A stretch of DNA of 33,119 bases, taken from Photobacterium sp. OFAV2-7 (GTDB lineage Bacteria > Pseudomonadota > Gammaproteobacteria > Enterobacterales > Vibrionaceae). The notes beneath the pieces are model-generated. The model had not been told where the DNA came from and did no database searches. It saw nothing but the letters and a program-made list of their open reading frames with translations. The DNA lies in the NCBI RefSeq assembly GCF_022347985.1, contig NZ_JAKRFQ010000008.1, positions 1 to 33,119 of the forward strand. Reading direction: 5' to 3'. Positions within the stretch are counted from its first letter, which is position 1; the number at the start of each line of letters is the position of its first letter. This document shows positions 26,105 to 33,119 of this stretch, in pieces. The position numbers and the translations under genes were made by a program.

Positions 26105-27534
26105 AAAAGAACTGGCAAGTTTTGATGTTTCACCCTTACCACCCTGTCCAGGAACAGGTACTGGTAGAGGGAGAAGCTGTTGGGTATCAGTTAACTCAGA
26201 CCTCCAGCATGGCTGACTGCCTGCACCTATTGTCGCTACAGCAATGGGACCTGCTGCTGCTACCGACCTGCCTGGTGGACGGCACCGAGGCGGCCGACCT
26301 GATGAAGCTGGTTCAGCCGCGATACCAGGGGGCTATCGTGGTGCTCTCGGAGCTGCAGCATGCCGCGCAGGTCACACGTGCCCTGCAGCAGGGCGCGACA
26401 GATTACTTGCTGATCCCGTTTGGACACATGCATCTTGGGCAGCTTGTACAACGCCTGGTTCAGCCACAGCAGAAGAAGCTACCGATTGTGGCCGAGTCAC
26501 GCCAGAGCAAGCAGATGTTCCAATTGGCCCAGCGGGTGGCGCAGACAGATGCCTCTGTGCTGATCAACGGCGAGAGTGGGACCGGGAAAGAGGTGCTGGC
26601 GCGTTTTATCCATGAATCATCTCCCCGTTCGGCTGGTCCGTTTGTGGCAATCAACTGCGCCGCGATCCCGGAGACTATGATCGAATCCATTATGTTTGGT
26701 CATACCAAGGGGGCGTTTACCGGTGCGACGTCAGCCCAGCCCGGCAAGCTGGAGGTGGCCAATGGCGGTACCCTGCTGCTTGATGAAATCGGCGAGCTGC
26801 CGCTGACGCTGCAGACCAAGCTGCTGCGGGTGTTGCAGGAGCGCGAAGTGGAACGCCTGGGCAGCCACCAGAAGGTTAAGCTCGATATCCGGGTACTGGC
26901 AGCCACCAATCGTGATCTTGAACAAGCTGTTGCCGAGGGACGTTTCCGGGCCGATCTCTACTATCGGCTGAATGTGTTTCCTTTGCACTGCGCCACGCTG
27001 AAAGAGCGCAAGGATGACATCGTACCGCTGGCTAGCTATCTGATGATGCGCTATATGCCGAATGCCCAGACGACCATTGAATTTACCCCTGAAGCCCAGG
27101 ATGCCCTGCGCCACTATGATTGGCCGGGCAATGTCCGCGAGCTTGAGAACGTGATTCAGCGGGCGCTGGTGATGAGCCGGGGCTGCCTGATCCGGGCTGA
27201 AGACCTAATGCTGCCTACTCAGCTGGCAAACAAAGAGGCGGAGTTATCGCCTTCGCCAGATACTTGTTCAGCCTTGGTCAGCCCGCGCAAGCCAAGTGTG
27301 AGGCCGTCGAAGCCGAGCTTGCAGAAAAGCCGCAAGCTGGCCGAGTTCGACACCATTATCGAAACGCTGCGTCGCTTTAACGGCCACCGGAGCAAAACGG
27401 CCGAAGAGCTGGGAGTCTCGACCCGTGCCCTGCGGTACAAGATTCAGACGATGCGCGAGCAGGGACTGGATATCGACCAGATCCTAACCGGGCAAAATTC
27501 AGATTTTACTGTAGCCAATACTAACTATTCCTAA
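26101..27534 (+). CDS. lafK: Sigma-54-dependent lateral flagellar activator LafK
   Basis: A 477-residue enhancer-binding protein of the FlrA/FleQ/LafK group. It has a degenerate receiver (1-120), an AAA+ domain (about 140-375) with Walker A GESGTGKE at 157-164, the sigma-54 contact GAFTGA at 204-209 and [13 protein letters not shown] as Walker B, and a Fis-type helix-turn-helix at the C-terminus ([21 protein letters not shown]). In the receiver the acidic pair is replaced by Phe10-His11, the phosphorylation Asp by Pro55 and the Lys by Ile105, so it cannot be switched by phosphorylation. In V. parahaemolyticus LafK is the master activator of lateral flagellar genes. It is translationally coupled to motY and followed by fliE. 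Confidence 0.93.
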   Translation: MKKNWQVLMFHPYHPVQEQVLVEGEAVGYQLTQTSSMADCLHLLSLQQWDLLLLPTCLVDGTEAADLMKLVQPRYQGAIVVLSELQHAAQVTRALQQGATDYLLIPFGHMHLGQLVQRLVQPQQKKLPIVAESRQSKQMFQLAQRVAQTDASVLINGESGTGKEVLARFIHESSPRSAGPFVAINCAAIPETMIESIMFGHTKGAFTGATSAQPGKLEVANGGTLLLDEIGELPLTLQTKLLRVLQEREVERLGSHQKVKLDIRVLAATNRDLEQAVAEGRFRADLYYRLNVFPLHCATLKERKDDIVPLASYLMMRYMPNAQTTIEFTPEAQDALRHYDWPGNVRELENVIQRALVMSRGCLIRAEDLMLPTQLANKEAELSPSPDTCSALVSPRKPSVRPSKPSLQKSRKLAEFDTIIETLRRFNGHRSKTAEELGVSTRALRYKIQTMREQGLDIDQILTGQNSDFTVANTNYS

Positions 27535-27557
27535 CCGACTCTACACGAGAGCCTGAC

Positions 27558-27902
27558 ATGCAAGACAAACTAATGAGCATGGAATTGCCATTGAGCCAGA
27601 TGAGTGAGGTTCGAGCACAGATGAATGTGCTGGAGACGACTCAGATTGCACCTAACCCATTAACGGCTAACCAAGTGAACTCGGTTAGTTTTACCGAAGT
27701 GATCTCCCAAACCCTCAACAATGTTGATCAGCAAGGCAAAGAGGCCTCGGCGCTGATGACGGCAGTGGATACCGGCAAGAGTGACGATTTGGTCGGGGCG
27801 ATGGTGGCAAGCCAGAAGGCTAGCCTGTCGTTCGCCGCTTTGGTGCAAGTGCGTAACAAGCTCCTGACCGCCTATGACGATGTCATGAAGATGCCTGTGT
27901 GA
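27558..27902 (+). CDS. fliE: Lateral flagellar hook-basal body protein FliE
   Basis: A 114-residue export substrate (E. coli FliE is 104) that joins the MS ring to the rod. The C-terminal part has the family pattern: SFTEVISQTLNNVDQQGKEAS, then DLVGAMVASQKASLSFAALVQVRNKLLTAYDDVMKMPV, ending at the conserved C-terminus. The N-terminal 40 residues are variable, as usual. The ATG at 27558 has GAGAG nearby. It lies 23 bases after lafK and 13 bases before fliF. Confidence 0.93.
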   Translation: MQDKLMSMELPLSQMSEVRAQMNVLETTQIAPNPLTANQVNSVSFTEVISQTLNNVDQQGKEASALMTAVDTGKSDDLVGAMVASQKASLSFAALVQVRNKLLTAYDDVMKMPV

Positions 27903-27915
27903 TGGGAAAAACTAA

Positions 27916-29613
27916 GTGAGTGAATTAATTAAACAGAGGCTGGCCAATATGGCCAGCCCTTCTAGTATGGGACGTGTTTTATCCGGTGCCCGTCTTGTCG
28001 CATTGCTTGGGGTGATTGCCGCATTGGTTACCGTGGTGGTGGTGATTGGCCTCTGGCAGGGAGGCAGTCAGTACCGTCCGCTATATGGCGAGAACGAACA
28101 GTTCGATCGCACGCAGGTGCTGTCGGTGCTTGAGCAGAGCGGGATGGACTTTTATATCGAGCCCCAGCAAGGCAATGTCATGGTGGAGCGCAATAGCCTG
28201 GGCAAGGCCCGCCTGGCCCTGGCGTCGGCGGGTGTCGAGGCGCAGCTGCCGACCGGGCTTGAGATCCTGTCGCAGGATTCCAGCCTGGGTACCAGCCAGT
28301 TTATCGAGAATGCCCGCTACAGGCACGGCCTGGAAGGGGAGCTGGCCCGCAGTATCATGACGCTGGAAGCCGTTAGCAACGTGCGGGTGCATTTGGCCAT
28401 TCCAAAGCAAACCTTGTTTGTCCGCCGTGAGAAGGAGCAGTCATCGGCCTCTGTTGTGTTGTCACTGCGTCCCGGTCAGAACCTGGGCTCCGAGCAGGTG
28501 ACGGCGATTGTCAATCTGGTGGCAGGCAGTGTACCGGATCTGACCGCAGAGCGCGTCAATGTGATTGACCAGCAAGGCAACCTGCTGTCGGCAGCGATCG
28601 GCGATCGTGATCAGCACGGCAGAAGCAGCAGCCGCTACCTGGAGTATGTCCAGCAGCTCGAGCGCAGCCACATTGAACGTGCCTCGCGCATGCTTCGTCC
28701 GTTGGTCGGAATGAATAACTTCCAGGTCGAGGTCGCTGCAGACATCAACTTCGACCGTACCGAGGCGACCGAAGAAAGCTATTCGCCTGAGGGAACGGTA
28801 CGAAATGAATTCAGTACCTATGACCGACGCCTGTCCAAGCCGGCCGAAGGGGTGCCCGGCGCCCTGAGCAACCGCCCGCCGGAAGAAGGCGAGGAAGAGG
28901 GAGATAACAAAGGGGGCAATGAGCGTAGCGAGTCTTCGCGCGATTACGCACTGGACCGCACCCTGAAGCATACCCTTTACCAGCAGGGACAGCTCAAGCG
29001 CCTGAGTGTTTCTGTGCTGCTTAACGGCCAGCCGGATACCTTCAGTGCCCAGCAGTTGGCCGACATCAAACAGATGCTGGCAGATTCCATCGGGATCGAC
29101 GAGGCGCGCGGTGACAAATTTACCGTTCTTGTTTATCCGTTTACCCAGGCTGAAGCTAATTTGCTGGGTGACGAACCGGCCTGGTGGACTCAACTGGTGT
29201 GGCTGGACTACCTCCGCTATATCTTGTCGGCAGTGGTTGCCCTGGTGATCCTGCTGGTGGTGGTTCGACCTGCGATCCGCCAGCTGGCCGGCGGGACGAA
29301 ATCCACCGATGTCATGGTGCCGGAGCAGGTACTTTCATCAGCCAATGAAGCCACGGTGACAACTGCACCGGCAGTTCCAGTCGAGGCCCTTGGCAATGAA
29401 TCTGAAGCTGCTTCACCAGCCGTGCAGGTATCGACTGACAATGCGGGTGCCGGACTGAGCTCTGTAGTGGCAAGTAGCGATTTACCTGAGCTGCCGAGCC
29501 CTGAAACCGGGCTGGAAGCACAGTCATCCTATTTGCAGATGCTCTCCGAGAAAGAGCCCGAGCGCGTTGCGCATGTCGTTAAACAATGGATCACACCGAA
29601 AGATGACAACTGA
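27916..29613 (+). CDS. fliF: Lateral flagellar MS-ring protein FliF
   Basis: A 565-residue inner-membrane protein forming the MS ring and housing of the export gate. It has a first membrane helix at about 28-50 and YscJ/FliF ring-building domains (about 55-230; GLEGELARSIMTLEAVSNVRVHLAIP is diagnostic). A beta-collar region follows, with an acidic low-complexity loop (EEGEEEGDNKGGNERSE) near 318-336. A second helix lies at about 430-455, and a C-terminal FliG-binding tail ends RVAHVVKQWITP. The start codon is GTG at 27916, with GGGA nine bases upstream. The end overlaps fliG by 11 bases. Confidence 0.95.
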   Translation: MSELIKQRLANMASPSSMGRVLSGARLVALLGVIAALVTVVVVIGLWQGGSQYRPLYGENEQFDRTQVLSVLEQSGMDFYIEPQQGNVMVERNSLGKARLALASAGVEAQLPTGLEILSQDSSLGTSQFIENARYRHGLEGELARSIMTLEAVSNVRVHLAIPKQTLFVRREKEQSSASVVLSLRPGQNLGSEQVTAIVNLVAGSVPDLTAERVNVIDQQGNLLSAAIGDRDQHGRSSSRYLEYVQQLERSHIERASRMLRPLVGMNNFQVEVAADINFDRTEATEESYSPEGTVRNEFSTYDRRLSKPAEGVPGALSNRPPEEGEEEGDNKGGNERSESSRDYALDRTLKHTLYQQGQLKRLSVSVLLNGQPDTFSAQQLADIKQMLADSIGIDEARGDKFTVLVYPFTQAEANLLGDEPAWWTQLVWLDYLRYILSAVVALVILLVVVRPAIRQLAGGTKSTDVMVPEQVLSSANEATVTTAPAVPVEALGNESEAASPAVQVSTDNAGAGLSSVVASSDLPELPSPETGLEAQSSYLQMLSEKEPERVAHVVKQWITPKDDN

Positions 29614-30607
29614 GAATAACCCTGGCATTGAACAAGCCGCGATTCTGCTGCTGAGTATGGGTGAAGAAGCGGCAGCGAACGTATTGAAACAGCTTGACCG
29701 TGAGCAGGTTCGCCAGCTCTCGATTGCGATGGCCGGGATACCGGCGGTCAAAAAGGATCAGGCGGAAAAAGTCTTTCAGCGCTTTTTTAATGACTTCAAG
29801 AGCGAGTCGGGGATCTCCGGGGCTTCGCGTAGCTATCTGGAGCGTACCCTGAACAAGGCGCTGGGTCTGTCTCTGTCGCAGCCGTTACTGGATTCGATTT
29901 ACGGCGACTCGCTCAAGCGTAACCTGCAGCGCCTGCAGTGGCTGGAACCGGCTAAGTTAGCCGAGCTGATTTCCGGCGAGCACCCGCAGATGCAGGCGGT
30001 ATTCCTGGCCTATTTGGAACCCGAGGTGGCTACCCAGCTATTGGCGCGCCTGCCGGCCGAAGGGTTGGATGATCTGCTGTACCGTCTGGCCAACCTGACT
30101 GAAATTCACCCAGATATGATTGATGAGGTGCATGTTCTGTTGGAGAAGTTCCTGGCTCAGGTCGGCCAGCAGAACAGTACTTTGGTGGACGGTACCGAGA
30201 AAGCCAGCGAAATCATTAACCGTCTGAAGGGCGAGCAGAGCCAGAAGGTGATGACAGGTTTGAAGGCCTTGGATCCGGCTCTGGTCGCGACACTGGAAAG
30301 CAAGATGTACAACTTCGATATTCTGGTACGCCAGAGTGAAGATACCCTGGAGCGTCTGGTGGAGGAAGTCGATCAGGAGCTGCTGGCGACTGCTCTGAAA
30401 GGCAGCGAACAGGTGCTGCTGGACAAGATTTTCGCAACCATGCCGAAGCGTGCTGCCCAGTACCTTCGCGAGGCAATGGAAGGCAAGGGTCGCGTTCGTC
30501 TAAGTGCCGTGGAAGAAGCACGCGAGCAGTTGATCACAACCCTGCGCCAGTTGGCCGATGAGGGTGAAATCGAGCTGCAGCTCTTTAGTGAACCGGTAGT
30601 GGAGTGA
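29603..30607 (+). CDS. fliG: Lateral flagellar motor switch protein FliG
   Basis: A 334-residue switch protein that binds FliF through its N-terminal domain (about 1-100, GIEQAAILLLSMGEEAA), FliM through its middle domain (EHPQMQAVFLAYLEP, the EHPQ motif) and the stators through its C-terminal domain. The torque helix region is visible as EVDQELLATALKGSEQVLLDKIFATMPKRAAQYLRE with its conserved charged residues. The ATG at 29603 gives the family start; a TTG at 29567 lies deep inside fliF and is rejected. It overlaps the end of fliF by 11 bases. Confidence 0.95.
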   Translation: MTTENNPGIEQAAILLLSMGEEAAANVLKQLDREQVRQLSIAMAGIPAVKKDQAEKVFQRFFNDFKSESGISGASRSYLERTLNKALGLSLSQPLLDSIYGDSLKRNLQRLQWLEPAKLAELISGEHPQMQAVFLAYLEPEVATQLLARLPAEGLDDLLYRLANLTEIHPDMIDEVHVLLEKFLAQVGQQNSTLVDGTEKASEIINRLKGEQSQKVMTGLKALDPALVATLESKMYNFDILVRQSEDTLERLVEEVDQELLATALKGSEQVLLDKIFATMPKRAAQYLREAMEGKGRVRLSAVEEAREQLITTLRQLADEGEIELQLFSEPVVE

Positions 30608-30609
30608 TA

Positions 30610-31311
30610 ATGAAGAAGCAGGCAGTAACCGTTCTTCACCCCCAGCCAGGGCAGTATCGGAACTATCATTTTCCGCCGCTGGTCCAGCCGGAAGAGGATT
30701 TGTTCGGTGACGAACCGACGGGCTCGTACCAGGACGAATTTAACAACGGGTTTCAGGACGGCCAGCAAAAGGGCCACGAACAGGGTTACCAGGAAGGACT
30801 GGCCCAGGGCCAGCAGTTCGGCCAGCAGCAAGGGCTTGAGCAAGGCCGTCAGCAGGGGATCCGCGAAGGTGTTGCCCAGGTGCAGCAGCAGATGGGCGGT
30901 ACCGTGGCCTCGGTTGATCACCTGATGCAACAGATCCAGCAGGTTTTTCACCAGCATGTGCGCCAGCAGAGTGAGATGATCTGTGACTTGGTCCAGAAGG
31001 TTGCCCGGCAGGTGATCCGTGCCGAGCTGACGCTCAAGCCGAGCCAGATGGTGAACCTGATTGAGGAGACCCTGGCGCAGATGCCCGAGCAGAAACCGGA
31101 GCTGGTCACCTACCTCAACCCGCAGGACTGCCAGCGCTTACTGGAACTGGTGCCTGAGCAGGTCAGTGGCTGGAACCTCAAGCCGGATGACTCGCTGGCT
31201 ATTGGTAGCTGCCGAATTGTAACCAGTGATTCGGAATCGTTCGCCGATAGCGAAGAGCGCCTTGAGGCCTGCATGGAATCAATTCGGGATAGTTTACTGA
31301 CCGATGCGTGA
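30610..31311 (+). CDS. fliH: Lateral flagellar assembly protein FliH
   Basis: A 233-residue regulator of the export ATPase FliI (E. coli FliH is 228). The N-terminal part contains a long series of glycines spaced four apart (the GxxxG repeats of FliH, about residues 45-90) in a Gln- and Glu-rich helix. The C-terminal domain (about 120-233) is the FliI- and FliN-linked portion with VARQVIRAELTLKPS and the YLNPQDCQRL stretch. The ATG at 30610 has GGAG six bases upstream. It begins two bases after the fliG stop and overlaps fliI by 8 bases. Confidence 0.93.
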   Translation: MKKQAVTVLHPQPGQYRNYHFPPLVQPEEDLFGDEPTGSYQDEFNNGFQDGQQKGHEQGYQEGLAQGQQFGQQQGLEQGRQQGIREGVAQVQQQMGGTVASVDHLMQQIQQVFHQHVRQQSEMICDLVQKVARQVIRAELTLKPSQMVNLIEETLAQMPEQKPELVTYLNPQDCQRLLELVPEQVSGWNLKPDDSLAIGSCRIVTSDSESFADSEERLEACMESIRDSLLTDA

Positions 31312-32644
31312 TTTATTCCAGGAACTGAATGCGCGTTTATCCTCGGCGGTCGAGCAGGTTCCTGACGTCCCGGTGGCCCGTACCTACGGGCGACTGACCC
31401 GCATGGCCGGGCTGACGCTGGAAGCGGTAGGCTGCCGCCTGAGTACCGGCCAGCGCTGTATGATTGAAACCGATCTCGGCACCCTGGTCGAGGCCGAGGT
31501 AGTCGGTTTTGACCGCAACGCATCGGTACTGATGCCGATCCGCCATACGACCGGACTGCGTCCGGGCAGCCGGGTCCTGCCGCTGCAGGGCGACAGCAAG
31601 ATCAATGTTGGCTATAGCATGCTGGGTCGGGTACTTAACGGGCTCGGCGAGCCGTTGGATAGCCGCGGCGCTATTACGGCAGAGCAGCGAATTAATCTTC
31701 ACGGCGACACCATCAACCCGTTGCAGCGCCTGCCGATTTCGACCCAGCTGGATGTTGGCGTTAGGGTGATTAACGGCATGCTGAGTGTGGGCAAAGGGCA
31801 GCGAATGGGCCTGTTTGCCGGCAGTGGTGTCGGTAAGAGTGTGCTGCTTGGGATGATGACCCGCAATACCACCGCGGAAATTACCGTGGTGGGGCTGATT
31901 GGCGAGCGTGGCCGTGAGGTGCGTGAGTTTATCGAACACTCGTTGGGGCCCGAGGGCATGAAGAATGCGGTGGTGATCGCCTCGCCGGCGGATGATCCGC
32001 CGCTGATGCGTCTGCGGGCCTCAGTACTCTGCCACCGTATCGCGGAGTTCTTTCGAGATCAGGGCCATGATGTCCTGTTATTGATGGACTCACTGACCCG
32101 TTATGCCCAGGCGCAGCGTGAGATCGCGCTTGCCGTGGGTGAGCCACCGGCGACCAAGGGTTATCCGCCGTCGGTATTTAGCCTGCTGCCGCAGCTGGTA
32201 GAGCGTGCCGGTAACGGCGCGACGGAGCACGGGTCGATCACGGCCTTCTACACCGTGCTGTCGGAAGGGGATGATCAGCAGGATCCGATTGCCGATGCCG
32301 CGCGTGCCATTCTCGATGGCCATATTGTCCTTAACCGAGAACTGGCCGAGCAGGGACATTACCCGGCGATTGATATCGAGCAGTCAATCAGCCGTGCCAT
32401 GCCTCAGGTTGTGGCGCCGGAGCAGCTGAAAAAAGCCCAGCAGGTGAAGCAGCTCTATGCCCGTTATCGTCAGGTACAGGATCTGATCTCCCTTGGCGGC
32501 TATCAGCCGGGACAAGACCAGAACCTGGACATGGCCGTGCATTATTACCCGGAAATCTGTGGTTTTCTTCAGCAGGGGATGCAGGAGCAGGTACCGCTTG
32601 CCGACAGTCAGCAGCAGTTGATGCAGTTGGTGGGAGGGCAGTAA
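31304..32644 (+). CDS. fliI: Lateral flagellum-specific ATPase FliI
   Basis: A 446-residue ATPase of the F1-beta type (E. coli 457) that drives unfolding and entry of export substrates. The Walker A motif AGSGVGKS is at 172-179 with Lys178; the GERGREVREF stretch and Walker B (DVLLLMDSLTRYAQAQREIALAVGEPP) follow. The type III ATPase segment KGYPPSVF..LPQLVERAG is complete. The N-terminal part resembles polar FliI (LFQELNARLSSAVEQV). It starts inside the end of fliH, 8 bases before its stop, and is followed three bases later by fliJ. Confidence 0.97.
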   Translation: MRDLFQELNARLSSAVEQVPDVPVARTYGRLTRMAGLTLEAVGCRLSTGQRCMIETDLGTLVEAEVVGFDRNASVLMPIRHTTGLRPGSRVLPLQGDSKINVGYSMLGRVLNGLGEPLDSRGAITAEQRINLHGDTINPLQRLPISTQLDVGVRVINGMLSVGKGQRMGLFAGSGVGKSVLLGMMTRNTTAEITVVGLIGERGREVREFIEHSLGPEGMKNAVVIASPADDPPLMRLRASVLCHRIAEFFRDQGHDVLLLMDSLTRYAQAQREIALAVGEPPATKGYPPSVFSLLPQLVERAGNGATEHGSITAFYTVLSEGDDQQDPIADAARAILDGHIVLNRELAEQGHYPAIDIEQSISRAMPQVVAPEQLKKAQQVKQLYARYRQVQDLISLGGYQPGQDQNLDMAVHYYPEICGFLQQGMQEQVPLADSQQQLMQLVGGQ

Positions 32645-32647
32645 ACC

Positions 32648-33079
32648 GTGCACAAGCGAGTGAAGGTAGTCCAGGGCTGGCGGGATCAGCAGCAGCAGAA
32701 ATTTGATGAGCTGCAGCAGCAGTATGCTGAGCTTAACCAGCAGGCACAGGCTCACCAGCAGCGACTGGAGTTACTGGAGAGTTTGTCCGGACAGTATGCA
32801 GTGGCCAGCGGTAGCGAGGCCTCGGCTCTGATGCTCAAGGGGATTGGTCGTTTTCGTCATCAGTTGGATAATTTAACTAACCTGCAGCGTCAGGAGCTAG
32901 CGCTGTCGCAGGTGGAGCTGCGCAGTATGAATAGCCGTTTGGTCGAGCAGCACTGTCAGGTCAAGATGGGCGATAAGATCATTGATAAACGGCTGGCTCA
33001 GATCCAGCGCAAGCAGGAGCGGCAGGAGCAGAAAGTCATGGACGAGCTGTCGATGAACCGTTTTTTCCACCGTCGCTAG
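32648..33079 (+). CDS. fliJ: Lateral flagellar export chaperone-like protein FliJ
   Basis: A 143-residue protein (E. coli FliJ is 147) predicted to be an almost continuous antiparallel coiled coil, rich in Gln, Glu and Lys, with long heptad-like stretches. FliJ acts as a stalk in the FliI ring and links it to FlhA. The start codon is GTG at 32648, with GGAGG about ten bases upstream inside the end of fliI. Sequence conservation in this family is low; the call relies on size, coiled-coil nature and position after fliI. Confidence 0.88.
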   Translation: MHKRVKVVQGWRDQQQQKFDELQQQYAELNQQAQAHQQRLELLESLSGQYAVASGSEASALMLKGIGRFRHQLDNLTNLQRQELALSQVELRSMNSRLVEQHCQVKMGDKIIDKRLAQIQRKQERQEQKVMDELSMNRFFHRR

Positions 33080-33119
33080 TCAATACTCTCAGCTGCCGAA
33101 GAATCAGCAGCCGGGGCTG
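33080..33119. other. Right-edge remnant
   Basis: Only 40 bases follow fliJ. They contain an imperfect inverted repeat (CAGCTG, CAGCCGGGGCTG), but the window ends before any gene or terminator can be defined. Confidence 0.3.

Noticed and set aside
28462-29193. A 243-codon minus-strand frame inside fliF
   Set aside because: It is antisense to a clearly conserved gene and has no start signal or recognisable domain.

Overview
The window reads as a chromosomal segment of a member of the Vibrionaceae, most like a Photobacterium or a related high-GC genus. This rests on a near-identical Fis, the dusB-fis pair, an acs locus carrying a CrbS-type solute-symporter/histidine-kinase fusion, a type II dehydroquinase in front of accBC, and a lateral-type (Laf) flagellar cluster with MotY and LafK. 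Genus assignment is inference. No rRNA, tRNA, CRISPR array, insertion sequence or prophage gene was found.

Layout. (1) 1-1061: ppnP on the plus strand with a long hairpin-rich upstream region, converging through a shared terminator on a secreted FAS1-domain protein. (2) 1151-7941, all minus strand: the dusB-fis operon with a strong-looking growth-rate-type promoter, prmA, the yhdT-panF pantothenate uptake pair, and aroQ-accB-accC. (3) 8341-17983, the acetate locus: acs, a DnaQ-like exonuclease and a DUF294 nucleotidyltransferase on the minus strand, then an HcaT-like MFS transporter and crbS on the plus strand. (4) 18066-33079, the flagellar cluster: fliM-fliN-fliP-fliQ-fliR-flhB-flhA on the minus strand and motY-lafK-fliE-fliF-fliG-fliH-fliI-fliJ on the plus strand, diverging from a very AT-rich control region of about 0.87 kb (24354-25228).

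How the genes work together. Acs captures acetate as acetyl-CoA, and AccB/AccC form half of the acetyl-CoA carboxylase that feeds fatty-acid synthesis. PanF imports the pantothenate from which CoA is made. CrbS is the sensor known from Vibrio cholerae to switch acs on (the acetate switch); its partner regulator CrbR is not in this window. The flagellar block supplies the type III export gate (FlhA, FlhB, FliP, FliQ, FliR), export ATPase complex (FliH, FliI, FliJ), MS ring and rod junction (FliF, FliE), switch complex (FliG, FliM, FliN), stator-associated protein MotY and the sigma-54 activator LafK. Filament, hook, cap and stator motor genes are missing here and probably lie beyond the right edge or elsewhere.

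Most interesting points: FliM lacks the N-terminal CheY-binding segment; LafK has lost every phosphorylation residue of its receiver domain; the DUF294 protein has an intact nucleotidyltransferase signature behind a degenerate cyclic-nucleotide pocket and sits with an exonuclease beside acs and crbS; and the flagellar control region is far more AT-rich than its surroundings. I did not find a clearly new multi-gene system. The DUF294/exonuclease pair is the best candidate for undescribed biology.
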